Part shown: positions 26,465 to 36,216 of the stretch, piece by piece
How the letters are laid out: every line of letters starts with the position of its first letter
How positions within the stretch are numbered: position 1 is the first letter of the stretch
Origin: Marinomonas sp. UCMA 3892
GTDB taxonomy: Bacteria > Pseudomonadota > Gammaproteobacteria > Pseudomonadales > Marinomonadaceae
Reading direction: 5' to 3'
Assembly (NCBI RefSeq): GCF_012726345.1
Contig: NZ_PTXN01000007.1
Coordinates: forward strand, 1 to 64,000
Length of the DNA: 64,000 bases
The notes under the pieces: model-generated
Seen by the model: only the letters and a program-made list of their open reading frames with translations
Told to the model about the DNA's origin: nothing
Database searches by the model: none
Program-made: the position numbers and the translations under genes

Positions 26465-26624
26465 CCCGAACTATCCCTTCTATTTCAATAGAATCATCGA
26501 CATAAAAAATAGAAGAGAGCTTTAAATAGAAAAAATAGACCAATTAAAAAGCATAAAAAAAACATTTCATCAAGCTTTAAAATCGGCTATTTATAAAACA
26601 TTCCAAAATAGTTAATTAATAAAA

Positions 26625-28298
26625 CTACACCTTGAACTTACGTGTAATTTTATCGATCAAATCAGATTGCACCTGCAAACCTGCTATTTGTCGAGATGAC
26701 TCTTCTGCGCTATGACTTACACTGTCAGCAAGCACAACTATTTCATTAATATTTTTCGCAATATCATCGGCAACAGCCGACTGTTGCGTTGCTGCCGTAG
26801 CTACTTGGATGTTCAAGAAAGTCAGATTTTCAATGGATTCTGTACTGCTACTAATTAACGAACGAATATTTGAAGTTGCTTCAAGCACTTTATTTCGCTG
26901 GTCTACAGAACGTTCCATATCGCTTATAGTTTTAGCCGCACTCGCCTGCAATTTTTCCAAAATACCACTAATCTCTACCGTACTATCTTGACTACGCTTA
27001 GCGAGTGTTCTCACTTCATCAGCGACCACAGCAAAGCCACGACCTTGCTCACCAGCCCTTGCTGCTTCAATTGCTGCATTCAGGGCTAATAAATTCGTTT
27101 GCTCAGATATACTTTGAATAACCCCTAATGCCGAATGAATACTATCAACATTTCCCCCTAACTCTGTCACAGACTTCTCAACATCAGTCAGTAATGCGTT
27201 AAGGTTCTCCAACTGCTCATTTGACATTTCTACATGATGAAGAACATCTTTTGTTTGGGTATTAACAGATTCAGCGGAAAGACGAGTCGTCTCAGCATTA
27301 TTTGCAATATCACTTGCCGTAGAAGACATTTCATCTGCTGCTGCTGCAACCTGTAACGCACCTTCTTTTTGGGTATTCACTGACTGAACCAGCATTAATT
27401 GCTGATCAGAAGACGCCTTAGTAATGTGATTAAGTTCGGTAATGGTTTCCTTTAAATGTTTAATATCACCATTTAAAGAAGCCAGAAAACGATTAAAGTT
27501 TTGCGAAATTTCATCAATCAAATCGATAAAACTATATGGCAATACTGATGTTAAATCACCGTTACCATTAGCAAGGTCTGCAACAGAGTTACGCAATGTT
27601 TCCAATGCGCGATAAAGAGCAGCAACCGCAAAATATACAATGACAATAATAAATAAAGTGACTCCCACGGTAATTAAGATATTTTTAATTAGCACAGAAT
27701 TCTTAGATTGATTTATTTCAGTCGCAATAGAATCCACAATTTTTTTGGTTTCATCCAAATAAATACCCGAACTAATAACAGCATCCCACTCTGGTATATA
27801 TATTGCGTAGGCAAACTTTTCAGAAGGATCTTTATCACCAGGCATGAGGTGATAGTATTTTACAAAGTGTGACTGATTTTTTGCTGATTTAACTAACTCT
27901 TTAAAATAATGCACTCCCTTAGCATCAGTCGTATCTATAAAGTTTTTCCCAACATTAGCAGCTTTAATACCATGTTGAAGCATAGTTCCATCTGATGTAA
28001 TAGTGAAAATATAGCCTTGCCCATCATTAAACCGAATTGAGTTCAAAATTTTCATGCCCTCAGCGTAGCCTTCCTTATTAGGCAGCTTGGCATAAGGTTG
28101 AATAATTGTCTCAACGCTATTCATTACCGAAATCAGACCTTTCTTTTCTACTTCCAGAACAGAAGTCGAAATAGTCTTAGTCGTATTGGTTTGCACTAAG
28201 TTAATTGCCGATAACAAGCCAACAGCCGATAAAATACCAGCTATCAGCAATGGCAAGAGTGTCAATGCGTAAATTTGAAACTTCAAAGAACGTAACAT
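26625..28298 (-). CDS. Methyl-accepting chemotaxis protein (Cache sensor)
   Basis: The 557-residue receptor has a first membrane helix (about 9-30), a periplasmic Cache-type domain (about 35-190, with [21 protein letters not shown] and [19 protein letters not shown]), a second helix (about 203-223), HAMP, and a cytoplasmic signalling domain. The hairpin tip [20 protein letters not shown] with [18 protein letters not shown] is canonical. A single Cache of this type usually binds organic acids or similar small ligands. No che genes are adjacent. Confidence 0.92.
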   Translation of the reverse strand: MLRSLKFQIYALTLLPLLIAGILSAVGLLSAINLVQTNTTKTISTSVLEVEKKGLISVMNSVETIIQPYAKLPNKEGYAEGMKILNSIRFNDGQGYIFTITSDGTMLQHGIKAANVGKNFIDTTDAKGVHYFKELVKSAKNQSHFVKYYHLMPGDKDPSEKFAYAIYIPEWDAVISSGIYLDETKKIVDSIATEINQSKNSVLIKNILITVGVTLFIIVIVYFAVAALYRALETLRNSVADLANGNGDLTSVLPYSFIDLIDEISQNFNRFLASLNGDIKHLKETITELNHITKASSDQQLMLVQSVNTQKEGALQVAAAADEMSSTASDIANNAETTRLSAESVNTQTKDVLHHVEMSNEQLENLNALLTDVEKSVTELGGNVDSIHSALGVIQSISEQTNLLALNAAIEAARAGEQGRGFAVVADEVRTLAKRSQDSTVEISGILEKLQASAAKTISDMERSVDQRNKVLEATSNIRSLISSSTESIENLTFLNIQVATAATQQSAVADDIAKNINEIVVLADSVSHSAEESSRQIAGLQVQSDLIDKITRKFKV

Positions 28299-29247
28299 CC
28301 GATATCCCTTTTCTAAAAAATCAAAATTGTTTCTTTACAAAACTCGATTAAAGTGTAAGTAATGTTAAGAAATGTAACACAATGTAATCGCAAAATGGAT
28401 AATTTTTTATGACACATAGAGGACAATCTTGCTCAACTTAAGTAGCGACAAGTAGCCTAATTTTTCGCTGTATCAATGCAGATAACCAATGCTTGGGCAT
28501 TATAAAGAGAAGAATGGATAGCACTTAATGATTGGATACTGGGGAGTAAAGTAAAAAGAAACCTCCACTTTTGGCTCAGCGACTACATAACTATTGCAGT
28601 GTCCGTTGAGCTACTTGAGATATGGGAAATGCACATATTCGTTAAATCTCATGCATATACTGATATTTGATATTTCTGCGCATACTCACGAAACCAGTAA
28701 TCGTACACCTTAAAGTCTTCGTAGACTGCAAAAGTAAACTAACGATTATTTCGACATTGGATAATATGTTCGGGATAGATAGAAAAAGCATTTTGTTCAG
28801 AATAGTCGTCGCTATCATGGCTCTCGTGTTTGGTTGTTTTTGGCGAAATTATTGATCACCAAGCAGCACGCCCCTCCCATTTTTTATCTAACTAATTGTT
28901 ATTTATATAAAATTCCAGAATGCACATCTTTGAAGCAACACCACTGTTCGCGTGAAATAGTGTTATTTCCAACAATGAATATCAAACTAATAACTCTCCA
29001 CTCTTTATTTGTAATTGATCTATCTCAACCTATATTTGCTGCAATTTCTAAGTAAGATTTCGATCATTTACTCATAGATATCGTCTCTAGCTGACCTTAA
29101 ATAAATACGACTCATTCCCACAAGTGCTGATTATTTTTTTCATGTAACTCATTGTTATTTATAAATATTTTATAAAAAATTACGTTTTTTTCCTTCCATT
29201 TTTTAAATTTATTAAAAAAAACTATTTGCCAAAGGAAAAAATATCAA
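28299..29247. other. Long intergenic region without a supported gene
   Basis: About 950 bp between the chemoreceptor start and the catabolic cassette. Two short forward frames (28667-28855 and 28834-29055) have no recognisable protein features or ribosome-binding site. A short leftward stretch near 28660-28750 translates to a plausible peptide that ends in a stop and could be a gene relic. Much of the region is AT-rich and the right part is the cassette's promoter. Confidence 0.5.
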
Positions 29248-29270
29248 TAATGATACAAATCATATCATTA
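29248..29270. promoter_or_regulatory. Dyad upstream of the permease gene (candidate IclR operator)
   Basis: TAATGATA (29248-29255) and TATCATTA (29263-29270) form a perfect inverted repeat with a seven-base centre. The inner ATGAT and ATCAT make a nested dyad. It ends 30 bp before the ATG at 29301. The regulator is most likely the IclR protein encoded downstream, but this is inferred from context. Confidence 0.55.
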
Positions 29271-29300
29271 TAAAAACAAAATAAACGTAAGGTATGCATC

Positions 29301-30689
29301 ATGGCTGGATTATTCGGAATTATTCTCTCACTTGGCTTGCTTATGTATTTAGCCTATCGAGGCATAACAGTATTGATTTTGGCGCCCCTTTTGGCATGTG
29401 TCGCGATCATATTTAGTGGTGAAGGTGCTGTACTTCTAGGAACTTACACTCAAATATTTATGCAAGGCTTAGGTGGCTATGTCATTAAGTACTTCCCTCT
29501 ATTTCTTCTTGGAGCAGTGTTTGGAAAGCTCATGGATGACTCAGGAGCGGCACGAAGCATTGCGCGGTACCTAGTCAATAAATTAGGTACCCAACACTCT
29601 ATGCTAGCGATTGTTTTAGCATGCGGTATATTGACCTACGGTGGTGTTTCGTTATTTGTCGTAGGGTTTGCAGTCTATCCTATTGCTGCAGCTTTATTTC
29701 GCGAAGCAAGTCTACCTAAGCGCTTTATTCCCGGAGCCATTGCTTTAGGTGCACTGACATTTACCATGACAGCCCTACCTGGAACACCTGCAATTCAAAA
29801 TGCAATCCCAATGCTTTTTTTTGGTACTGACGCTTTTGCAGCACCACTTCTAGGCATTATCGGCGGCTTAATTATGCTAGTAGGTGGTATATGGTGGCTC
29901 AGCTATCGAGTCAAAAGCGCAACAGCTGGGGGCGAGGGCTACGGTAATCATCAGGATGAAATCATCGAAGTTGACACCTCAAATGACCCCGGTATCGGTA
30001 TCTCTTTACTACCAATTATCTTAGTTATCACAACAAATTTTGTCTTATCAAAATATTTACTGCCCCTAGTCGACTCAAGCTATTTAGCCGAGCCTAAATA
30101 TGGATCAACTACACTAAACTCGGTTCTAGGCACTTGGGCAATTATTTGTGCGCTGGTAACCGCCTGCCTAGTTCTTATCATCACTAACTGGTCTCGCTGG
30201 AAAAACCTAAAATCCACAATAAACAAGGGTGCTTTAGGCTCATTACTCCCAATTTTCAATACTGCATCTGAAGTAGGATATGGGTCGGTAATTGCCTCAT
30301 TAGGAGCCTTTGTAATCGTAAGGGACTATCTGGTCGGATTATCGCCCAGCAATCCACTCATATCTGAAGCCGTAGTAGTTAACATATTAGCAGGCATTAC
30401 TGGATCTGCATCAGGCGGGTTAAGTATTGCTCTAAACACTATGGGTGAAACATATTTAAACCTAGGTGCGCAATTTAATATTTCACCAGAGCTTTTGCAC
30501 CGAATTGCATCTATGGCCTCAGGTGGACTTGATGCATTACCTCATAACGGCGCCGTAATTAGTTTATTAGCTATTTGTGGCTTAAGTCATCGCGAATCGT
30601 ATCCCGACATTGGCATGGTTGCTGTAATTATTCCATTAGGCGCACTTGCTGTAGTGATTACGCTAGGCACATTTTTCGGATCTTTTTAA
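29301..30689 (+). CDS. GntP-family permease
   Basis: The 462-residue membrane protein has about 12-14 hydrophobic segments. It matches the GntP/D-beta-hydroxybutyrate permease family: FPLFLLGAVFGKLMDDSGAA, GILTYGGVSLFVVGFAVYPI, ALTFTMTALPGTPAIQNAIP, NILAGITGSASGGLSIALN and SGGLDALPHNGAVISLLAICG. Family members import hydroxy or sugar acids with protons. It heads a rightward set with two dehydrogenases, so the cargo is probably the substrate for them. TAAGG precedes the ATG. Confidence 0.9.
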   Translation: MAGLFGIILSLGLLMYLAYRGITVLILAPLLACVAIIFSGEGAVLLGTYTQIFMQGLGGYVIKYFPLFLLGAVFGKLMDDSGAARSIARYLVNKLGTQHSMLAIVLACGILTYGGVSLFVVGFAVYPIAAALFREASLPKRFIPGAIALGALTFTMTALPGTPAIQNAIPMLFFGTDAFAAPLLGIIGGLIMLVGGIWWLSYRVKSATAGGEGYGNHQDEIIEVDTSNDPGIGISLLPIILVITTNFVLSKYLLPLVDSSYLAEPKYGSTTLNSVLGTWAIICALVTACLVLIITNWSRWKNLKSTINKGALGSLLPIFNTASEVGYGSVIASLGAFVIVRDYLVGLSPSNPLISEAVVVNILAGITGSASGGLSIALNTMGETYLNLGAQFNISPELLHRIASMASGGLDALPHNGAVISLLAICGLSHRESYPDIGMVAVIIPLGALAVVITLGTFFGSF

Positions 30690-30724
30690 CCAATAATAGA
30701 ATCTATTTAAACAAGGAAACACTT

Positions 30725-31885
30725 ATGTCAATAGCAGTAGTTTTGCCTCGAATTATGGAAATTGGCGCTGGAGCCATTAATAAACTACCCAGTATTGTAC
30801 GGTCATTAGGTGGCAGTAGAACGCTGATAATCACTGACAGAATGATGGTTCAACTTGGCTATGTTCAGAAAATACAAGACTTATTATCTGTAGACGGATT
30901 TGAAGTAGATGTATTTGATGGAACAGAACCGGAACCTACTGCCGCATCAATTGAAGCTGGCGTTCAGTGCGTAATAGATAACAGCTATGATGTGATTGTT
31001 GCATTAGGTGGCGGAAGTCCAATAGACAGTGCAAAAGCTATCGCGATTTTGGGTAAAAATGGAGGCAATATTCGAGATTATAAATTTCCTCGCCAAGTCA
31101 ATGAAACTGGCATTCCAATTATTGCGATTCCAACAACTGCCGGCACCGGTAGCGAAGTAACACGTTTCACTATCATTACTGATGAAAAAAATGATGAAAA
31201 AATGCTTTGTGTAGGAATAGGCTTTATGCCATTTGCAGCTATTGTCGATGTAAATTTAACCTTAAGTTTACCACCACGTATCACTGCAGATACGGGCATT
31301 GATGCATTAACCCATGCAATTGAAGCGTACGTCAGCCAAAAAGCCAGCCCATTCAGTGATTGTCAGGCTTTATCAGCAATGCGTTTAATCGGTCCAAACT
31401 TAAAAGAAGCCTATATAAACGGTAATAACATTGAAGCTCGAGAAGCAATGATGCTGGGATCTACTTTAGCAGGAATAGCTTTTTCCAGCGCCTCTGTTGC
31501 TTTAGTACATGGCATGAGCCGTCCAATCGGTGCATTCTTTCATGTCCCTCATGGTTTATCTAACGCAATGCTACTTCCAAGTGTAACTGCTTTCTCTATT
31601 CCATCAGCACCTGAACGCTATGCCGACTGCGCACGTGCCATTGGTGTCGCTACTTCTACAGATACTACAGAACAAGCTAATCAAAAATTACTAAACGCTC
31701 TTGAAACTTTCAATCGCGAATTACAGGTTCCTACCCTCGCAGAATTTGGTGCAGACAAAGCACGCTTTGATAGCCTAGTCGGAACCATGGCAGAACAAGC
31801 TTTAGCATCGGGATCGCCAAGTAATAACCCACGTATTCCAAGCACTGAAGAAATGATCACTATTTATCAACAATTGTGGGCCTAA
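30725..31885 (+). CDS. Iron-containing alcohol dehydrogenase (DddB-like)
   Basis: The protein has 386 residues. I start it at 30725 (MSIAVVLPRIMEIGAGA) because AAGGA lies seven bases upstream; an earlier start would overlap the permease gene in another frame. It is a group III metal-dependent alcohol dehydrogenase with NAD-binding ALGGGSPIDSAKAIA, PTTAGTGSEVTRF, and metal site TGIDALTHAIEAYVS, VHGMSRPIGAFFHVPHG. DddB proteins of this family oxidise 3-hydroxypropionate to malonate semialdehyde in DMSP users. The paired MmsA-type gene supports a hydroxyacid substrate, but the actual one is not proven. Confidence 0.88.
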   Translation: MSIAVVLPRIMEIGAGAINKLPSIVRSLGGSRTLIITDRMMVQLGYVQKIQDLLSVDGFEVDVFDGTEPEPTAASIEAGVQCVIDNSYDVIVALGGGSPIDSAKAIAILGKNGGNIRDYKFPRQVNETGIPIIAIPTTAGTGSEVTRFTIITDEKNDEKMLCVGIGFMPFAAIVDVNLTLSLPPRITADTGIDALTHAIEAYVSQKASPFSDCQALSAMRLIGPNLKEAYINGNNIEAREAMMLGSTLAGIAFSSASVALVHGMSRPIGAFFHVPHGLSNAMLLPSVTAFSIPSAPERYADCARAIGVATSTDTTEQANQKLLNALETFNRELQVPTLAEFGADKARFDSLVGTMAEQALASGSPSNNPRIPSTEEMITIYQQLWA

Positions 31886-31914
31886 ACCTAATAACTCACT
31901 CAGAGGAAAGCAAA

Positions 31915-33411
31915 ATGAATTTAATTGGACATTTAATTAACGGCCAAACAGTATCTGACCATACACGTACCCAGCCTGTATTTAATCCTGCTACAGGTCA
32001 GTCAACTAAAGAAGTCGCTTTAGCAGGAAAAAAAACAGTCGAGCAAGCAATTGCAGCAGCCGAAGCAGCATTTCCTGCGTGGCGTAACACCCCAGTTATT
32101 AAACGTGCCCGCGTGATGTTTCGTTTCAAGGAATTACTTGAAAAAAATGCTGATGTCATTTGCCGTTTGATAGGAGAGGAGCACGGAAAAATTTCGCATG
32201 ACGCTGCGGGTGAATTACAGCGTGGGATTGAAAATGTCGAATATGCTTGTGGAGCACCTGAATTTTTAAAAGGTGAATTTAGTAAAAATGCAGGTCCAGA
32301 CATTGATTCTTGGAGCGAATTTCAACCACTAGGAGTAGTTGCAGGCATTACTCCCTTCAACTTCCCAGCCATGGTACCTTTATGGATGTATCCTATGGCA
32401 ATTGTTTGCGGTAACTGTTTTATTTTAAAACCGTCTGAACGAGATCCAAGCTCTACTTTATTTATAGCTCAGCTACTCAAAGAAGCAGGACTACCTGATG
32501 GTGTAATGAACGTTGTTAATGGTGATAAAGAAGCCGTTGACACGTTATTGCATGACCCTCGAATTCAAGCTGTAAGTTTTGTTGGCTCAACCCCTATAGC
32601 TGAATATATATATTCAACAGCAGCGGCTAATGGCAAACGTTGCCAAGCGCTTGGCGGTGCTAAAAATCACGCAATCGTGATGCCTGATGCTGATTTAGAC
32701 AACGTAGTTAACTCTTTATTAGGTGCCGCTTTTGGCTCATCTGGTGAACGTTGCATGGCGCTTTCTGTCGCTGTAGCCGTAGGGGATGCTGTTGCCGATC
32801 AGTTAATCGAGCGCATGGAAATTGCCATGAAAGGCTTAAAAGTAGGAGTGTATTCAGAAAAAGATAATGATTTTGGCCCTGTAATTACTCTACAACACCA
32901 ACAAAAAGTAGTCGGTTATATTAATAGCGCAGAGCAACAAGGTGCTAAAGTGGTAGTAGATGGTCGCAACTTAAAACCAGAGGGTTACGAGAACGGCTTT
33001 TTTGTTGGAGCAACTTTAATTGATCAAGTTACAGCAGATATGACCAGTTACCAAGAAGAAATTTTTGGCCCAGTGTTACAAGTCGTACGCGTACAAACAA
33101 TGGAGCAAGCAATGCAGCTCATTAATGATCATGAGTACGGAAACGGGACCTGTATTTATACACGTGATGGTGAGGCTGCACGCTACTTTACTGACAATAT
33201 TATGGTCGGTATGGTTGGTGTTAATGTCCCTCTACCAGTGCCTGTTGCTTACCATAGCTTTGGTGGTTGGAAACGTTCATTATTTGGAGATTTATATGCT
33301 TATGGTCCTGATGGTGTGCGTTTTTATACTCGCAGAAAAACCATCACTCAACGCTGGCCAAGTGCCAATGTTCGAGAAGGTGTACAATTCTCAATGCCAA
33401 CACTAAGCTAA
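31915..33411 (+). CDS. mmsA: CoA-acylating semialdehyde dehydrogenase (MmsA / DddC-like)
   Basis: The protein has 498 residues, starting at 31915 (MNLIGHLINGQ) with AGAGGA upstream; it begins 29 bp after the alcohol dehydrogenase stop codon. It belongs to the aldehyde dehydrogenase superfamily, methylmalonate-semialdehyde type: GVVAGITPFNFPAMVPLWM, SFVGSTPIAEYIY, catalytic Cys in GSSGERCMALSVA, EEIFGPVLQVV and a C-terminal SFGGWKRSLFGD. These enzymes make acetyl- or propionyl-CoA from malonate or methylmalonate semialdehyde. Together with the adjacent dehydrogenase it would take 3-hydroxypropionate-like acids to acyl-CoA. Confidence 0.92.
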   Translation: MNLIGHLINGQTVSDHTRTQPVFNPATGQSTKEVALAGKKTVEQAIAAAEAAFPAWRNTPVIKRARVMFRFKELLEKNADVICRLIGEEHGKISHDAAGELQRGIENVEYACGAPEFLKGEFSKNAGPDIDSWSEFQPLGVVAGITPFNFPAMVPLWMYPMAIVCGNCFILKPSERDPSSTLFIAQLLKEAGLPDGVMNVVNGDKEAVDTLLHDPRIQAVSFVGSTPIAEYIYSTAAANGKRCQALGGAKNHAIVMPDADLDNVVNSLLGAAFGSSGERCMALSVAVAVGDAVADQLIERMEIAMKGLKVGVYSEKDNDFGPVITLQHQQKVVGYINSAEQQGAKVVVDGRNLKPEGYENGFFVGATLIDQVTADMTSYQEEIFGPVLQVVRVQTMEQAMQLINDHEYGNGTCIYTRDGEAARYFTDNIMVGMVGVNVPLPVPVAYHSFGGWKRSLFGDLYAYGPDGVRFYTRRKTITQRWPSANVREGVQFSMPTLS

Positions 33412-33418
33412 GCTACAC

Positions 33419-33462
33419 CTTAATAAGAAACTGCCTATCAATGTAAGCAGTTTCTTATTAAG
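33419..33462. terminator. Long hairpin between mmsA-like and iclR-like genes
   Basis: CTTAATAAGAAACTGC (33419-33434) and GCAGTTTCTTATTAAG (33447-33462) form a perfect 16-bp stem with a 12-base loop. It starts eight bases after the mmsA stop and overlaps the iclR stop codon on the other strand, so it probably ends both convergent transcripts. Confidence 0.75.
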
Positions 33463-34240
33463 AACCTAAAGTGGCCTCTTTTAACAATAAACTCAGTTCT
33501 TCGGCTGCTGATTGAAGTTGAGGTACAAATGCCTGCAAATCATCCAATGTTTTACGAACAGTCGGTGCGTGAGTAAATAAACTAGCAAAATAATGTCCAT
33601 CAGGACTTAAAATTGGTACAGAGCAGGCAACCATCCCAGCAATAAACTCTTCATTATCTACTCCGACTCCAGTTTCAGCAATACTCTCTAAGCTGGCTTC
33701 CAACTCGGCTTTATCAACCAGTGTATTATTAGTTAAAGCCTGTAAAGGCATGTTATTAATTAAATATTTACGCTGTGATTTAGGTAGAGAGCTAAGGTAC
33801 AGTTTCCCGCCTGAAGTGCACCATAGCGGAACATTTCCACCAATAGGTAAATAAATCTGCAAAGGCCAGTTACTTTGTACTCGGTCGGTGTATATCATTT
33901 CTAAATTATGAGGTATAGCAATTCCACACGTTTCACCAACCTCTGCGGCGAGACGTTGCAACACAGATAAACGCAAGTTTTTTAATGAATTACGAGTTAA
34001 TACACCTACTGCAGTTTTCGCCAACCGTGTGCTAGGAATAATCATACCGCGCCAATCTGTTTGCACGAACCCATCAGCCTCCAACTGTTGCAATAAGCGG
34101 TGGATACTAGGCTTGGGGATATCTAAACTAAATGCTAAATCTGCAGGCGAAAGCGGTCGTTCACTAATAGATACCAATTCAATAATTTCTAAAACACGAT
34201 TAATTGAAGAGCCCTTGCTACGTTTAGCGGAATCACTCAT
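33458..34240 (-). CDS. IclR-family transcriptional regulator
   Basis: The 260-residue protein has an N-terminal winged helix (about 14-70: INRVLEIIELVSISERPLSP, IPKPSIHRLLQQLEADGFVQ) and a C-terminal effector domain (about 85-250, with GETCGIAIPHNLEMIYTDRV, CTSGGKLYLSSLP and GVGVDNEEFIAGMVACSVPI). It is convergent with the permease-dehydrogenase cassette, the usual layout of IclR regulators and their catabolic targets. A 13-bp palindrome, ATTACA-G-TGTAAT (34268-34280), lies just upstream of its start and could be its own operator. Confidence 0.9.
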   Translation of the reverse strand: MSDSAKRSKGSSINRVLEIIELVSISERPLSPADLAFSLDIPKPSIHRLLQQLEADGFVQTDWRGMIIPSTRLAKTAVGVLTRNSLKNLRLSVLQRLAAEVGETCGIAIPHNLEMIYTDRVQSNWPLQIYLPIGGNVPLWCTSGGKLYLSSLPKSQRKYLINNMPLQALTNNTLVDKAELEASLESIAETGVGVDNEEFIAGMVACSVPILSPDGHYFASLFTHAPTVRKTLDDLQAFVPQLQSAAEELSLLLKEATLGS

Positions 34241-34267
34241 AAGCTAAAATCCAGATAATTAATATAA

Positions 34268-34280
34268 ATTACAGTGTAAT
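34268..34280. promoter_or_regulatory. ATTACA-G-TGTAAT palindrome upstream of the iclR-like gene
   Basis: A perfect 13-bp palindrome lies 27 bp before the iclR-like start codon at 34240. Autoregulation is plausible. Its sequence differs from the dyad before the permease gene (29248-29270), so both cannot be equally good sites for one protein without degeneracy. Confidence 0.35.
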
Positions 34281-34576
34281 ATCTAAATAGATAAGGATAA
34301 AGTAATTTTCGATTTTCAATCTAACTCGTTGATAATTATAAACTTGTTTGTAGGCATCCAGCCTTTAAAATAGCGATGCAGATTTTAAAAACCGTCATTA
34401 ATTTCATTTAAAAATAGTTAATATAAAAATAGCACCCTTTGCTAGTCAAAAAATCAAGAAATATAATTCTTTCAAATATCATTCCATAAGCATAAACTAC
34501 CGCGAGAAATAAAGTTTACAATCATAAATTATATTAAAAACTTTTTAATCGTTATAAAATATACTATTTAAATAAG
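34281..34576. other. AT-rich intergenic region
   Basis: About 300 bp without a supported gene between the iclR-like gene and the end of the glycosyltransferase gene. It is composed mostly of A and T, with no clear terminator or repeat. The shift to very AT-rich sequence here continues into the next gene, consistent with transferred DNA. Confidence 0.5.
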
Positions 34577-35659
34577 TTAAATTTTCATATCATTTTTTGT
34601 CAACACTAATTGATGCCAATCGAAGTCAGATACGTACCCCCTATCAACTTCATTCGCCATCTCTTTATAAAATACAGTTCTACTGTTATCTGACAACGGT
34701 TTCCAGCCTTCATAATTTGCAATATTATCATGATATATGGCTAAGGTTGGCGTATTTAATGCAGATGCCATATGAACAACGGACGTGTCTGGTGTAAAGC
34801 AGAGGTCACATTTCGAAAGAATAAAAAGACTAAGATCCAAGCTTGGGTCCTGCTTTGGAAGAAAAACATTTTTATTAGAAAATATCGATTCCAATTTAGC
34901 TAAAAATTCTATTTTCCCAGGAACGGGTATTAATATTATTTTTTCATCAGGCCATTCGGCCAACCAGTTATTAATTAGCTTCACAGCAGAATCAAATGTA
35001 AATGATCTATATTTATTTGCACCAAATAAATTGAAAGCAATAGTTTTTCTTTCGAATACTATAAAATCAAAGTCTTTATCTATTTTAGGAGGCGGAATTC
35101 TTGTCAAGATTATATCCTTGCCCAAGATAATTGAAGCAGCTTTAATTTGTCGATCTCTACTACTTTTAAACTCTCCAGGAATTACTATATCAAATATAGA
35201 GTTCTTAGCATATCCAATATTAATTTTTGAATTAAGGCTGTGTAGTATCTTTATATCTTTAAGATCAAGACTATGTTTTAACTCAACGGCCACATCAAAA
35301 TAATTGGAAAACTTACCAAAGAAGTCTGGTGATAACTTTTTTTTATGCTCACATTCTATTATCTTAATTTTTCCACTTATTTTTTTAACCCATTCATTAA
35401 CTAAAGTGCTGGACGAGAACAATGTCAGCTCAATATCAGGACTATTTCTTTCTATTATATCAATAAGGCTACACATCATGATGGCATCACCTAACTTCCC
35501 ATCATAGCGAAGCAATGCTACTTTTTTAACAGAAGATAAATCTATATTATTTCTATTTTTCTTTCTTTTTCTAGAAAAAAGTACTGTAAAATAAAGTATT
35601 TTTAACCTTCTAGATTCATCCCTTAAATATCGAGTTACCAATTTCAACTTATTAAACAT
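34577..35659 (-). CDS. Glycosyltransferase family 9 (heptosyltransferase-like)
   Basis: The 360-residue protein fits the GT9 (ADP-heptose:LPS heptosyltransferase) fold. It has a basic N-terminus (about 1-45), KKVALLRYDGKLGDAIMMCSLIDII near residue 45, the phosphate-binding AFNLFGANKYRSF, and a C-terminal CDLCFTPDTSVVHMASALNTPTLAIY motif. It would add heptose or a related sugar to a surface glycan. It stands alone without LPS neighbours, and its low-GC codon use is unlike the flanking genes, so it may be acquired. The acceptor is unknown. Confidence 0.82.
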   Translation of the reverse strand: MFNKLKLVTRYLRDESRRLKILYFTVLFSRKRKKNRNNIDLSSVKKVALLRYDGKLGDAIMMCSLIDIIERNSPDIELTLFSSSTLVNEWVKKISGKIKIIECEHKKKLSPDFFGKFSNYFDVAVELKHSLDLKDIKILHSLNSKINIGYAKNSIFDIVIPGEFKSSRDRQIKAASIILGKDIILTRIPPPKIDKDFDFIVFERKTIAFNLFGANKYRSFTFDSAVKLINNWLAEWPDEKIILIPVPGKIEFLAKLESIFSNKNVFLPKQDPSLDLSLFILSKCDLCFTPDTSVVHMASALNTPTLAIYHDNIANYEGWKPLSDNSRTVFYKEMANEVDRGYVSDFDWHQLVLTKNDMKI

Positions 35660-35924
35660 ATTACTTTACCTAAAAATAAAAACTTATAGACACTATTAAA
35701 GTTTTTTCTAAATTCAGCTCTAATCCATATAAAACCAAAAGTTTCAAAAACTAATAATGATTCAAAAAATAAAGAGTGAAGAATACCAGATTTTAAATGC
35801 AATTTAACTATGAAGCTGCAACCAAACCATAAAAAAACTAATAAATCACTTTAAAATATCAAAAAACAAGCTTCGAATACACTCATGAATACCAACAATC
35901 AAGCTATTTTAATAAAACTCTCTC
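35660..35924. other. AT-rich intergenic region upstream of the duplicated fragment
   Basis: No gene is supported on either strand. It lies between the glycosyltransferase start and the duplicated reductase fragment, and reads as random AT-rich sequence. Confidence 0.5.
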
Positions 35925-35948
35925 CAAAACTAAAAAAGGAAAAACAGC

Positions 35949-36161
35949 CTATACATTGATGGTGGCAAAACCATTCAAAGCTTTCTCAAGGAAGACCTAA
36001 TAGACGAAATTATCATCACTCAATTCCCTATCCTATTAGGTGGCGGCACGCCTCTATTTGGCATGTTAAAACAGCCTCTCAAATTCACACTGACAGACAA
36101 TAAAGTAGTACTAAATGAACTACTACAAACATCCTATCAACGTAAAAGAACAACTTTCTAG
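35949..36161 (+). pseudogene. Duplicated 3' fragment of the dihydrofolate-reductase-like gene
   Basis: This frame (LYIDGGKTIQSFLKEDLIDE onward) is a near-identical copy of the last 70 or so codons of the gene ending at 37570. From about 35948 the two copies differ by only a few bases until the ends, which read QRKRTTF here and QRKRSTSP there. Weaker similarity extends left to about 35925 with a five-base gap that breaks the frame. There is no start codon or promoter, so it is a truncated copy. It marks a recent duplication around the TetR gene. Confidence 0.88.
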
Positions 36162-36216
36162 TAAAACCCAATACCGCTACACTACCTGCCATCGCGAGAA
36201 AGTCATGACGTTTCAT
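36162..36216 (-). pseudogene. Possible truncated 5' end of a signal-peptide gene
   Basis: Read leftward from an ATG at 36216 the frame gives MKRHDFLAMAGSVAVLGF and then runs into the duplicated reductase fragment. The KRxDFL plus Ala/Gly-rich hydrophobic stretch resembles the start of a Tat-like exported protein. If real, the rest of the gene was lost when the duplicated segment joined here. Only about 18 codons exist, so this is tentative. Confidence 0.3.

Noticed and set aside
28655..28750. Leftward peptide containing EDFKVYDYWFREYAQKYQ as a possible transglycosylase relic
   Set aside because: It is about 25 codons between two stops; the resemblance to MltF-like proteins is too short to rule out chance.
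28667..29055. Two short forward frames in the long gap before the permease gene
   Set aside because: No ribosome-binding site, no recognisable motif and a composition like the surrounding non-coding DNA.
29301..34240. Complete DMSP catabolic cluster
   Set aside because: No DMSP lyase or DMSP-CoA transferase and no BCCT transporter are present; only the DddB/DddC-like part is seen.
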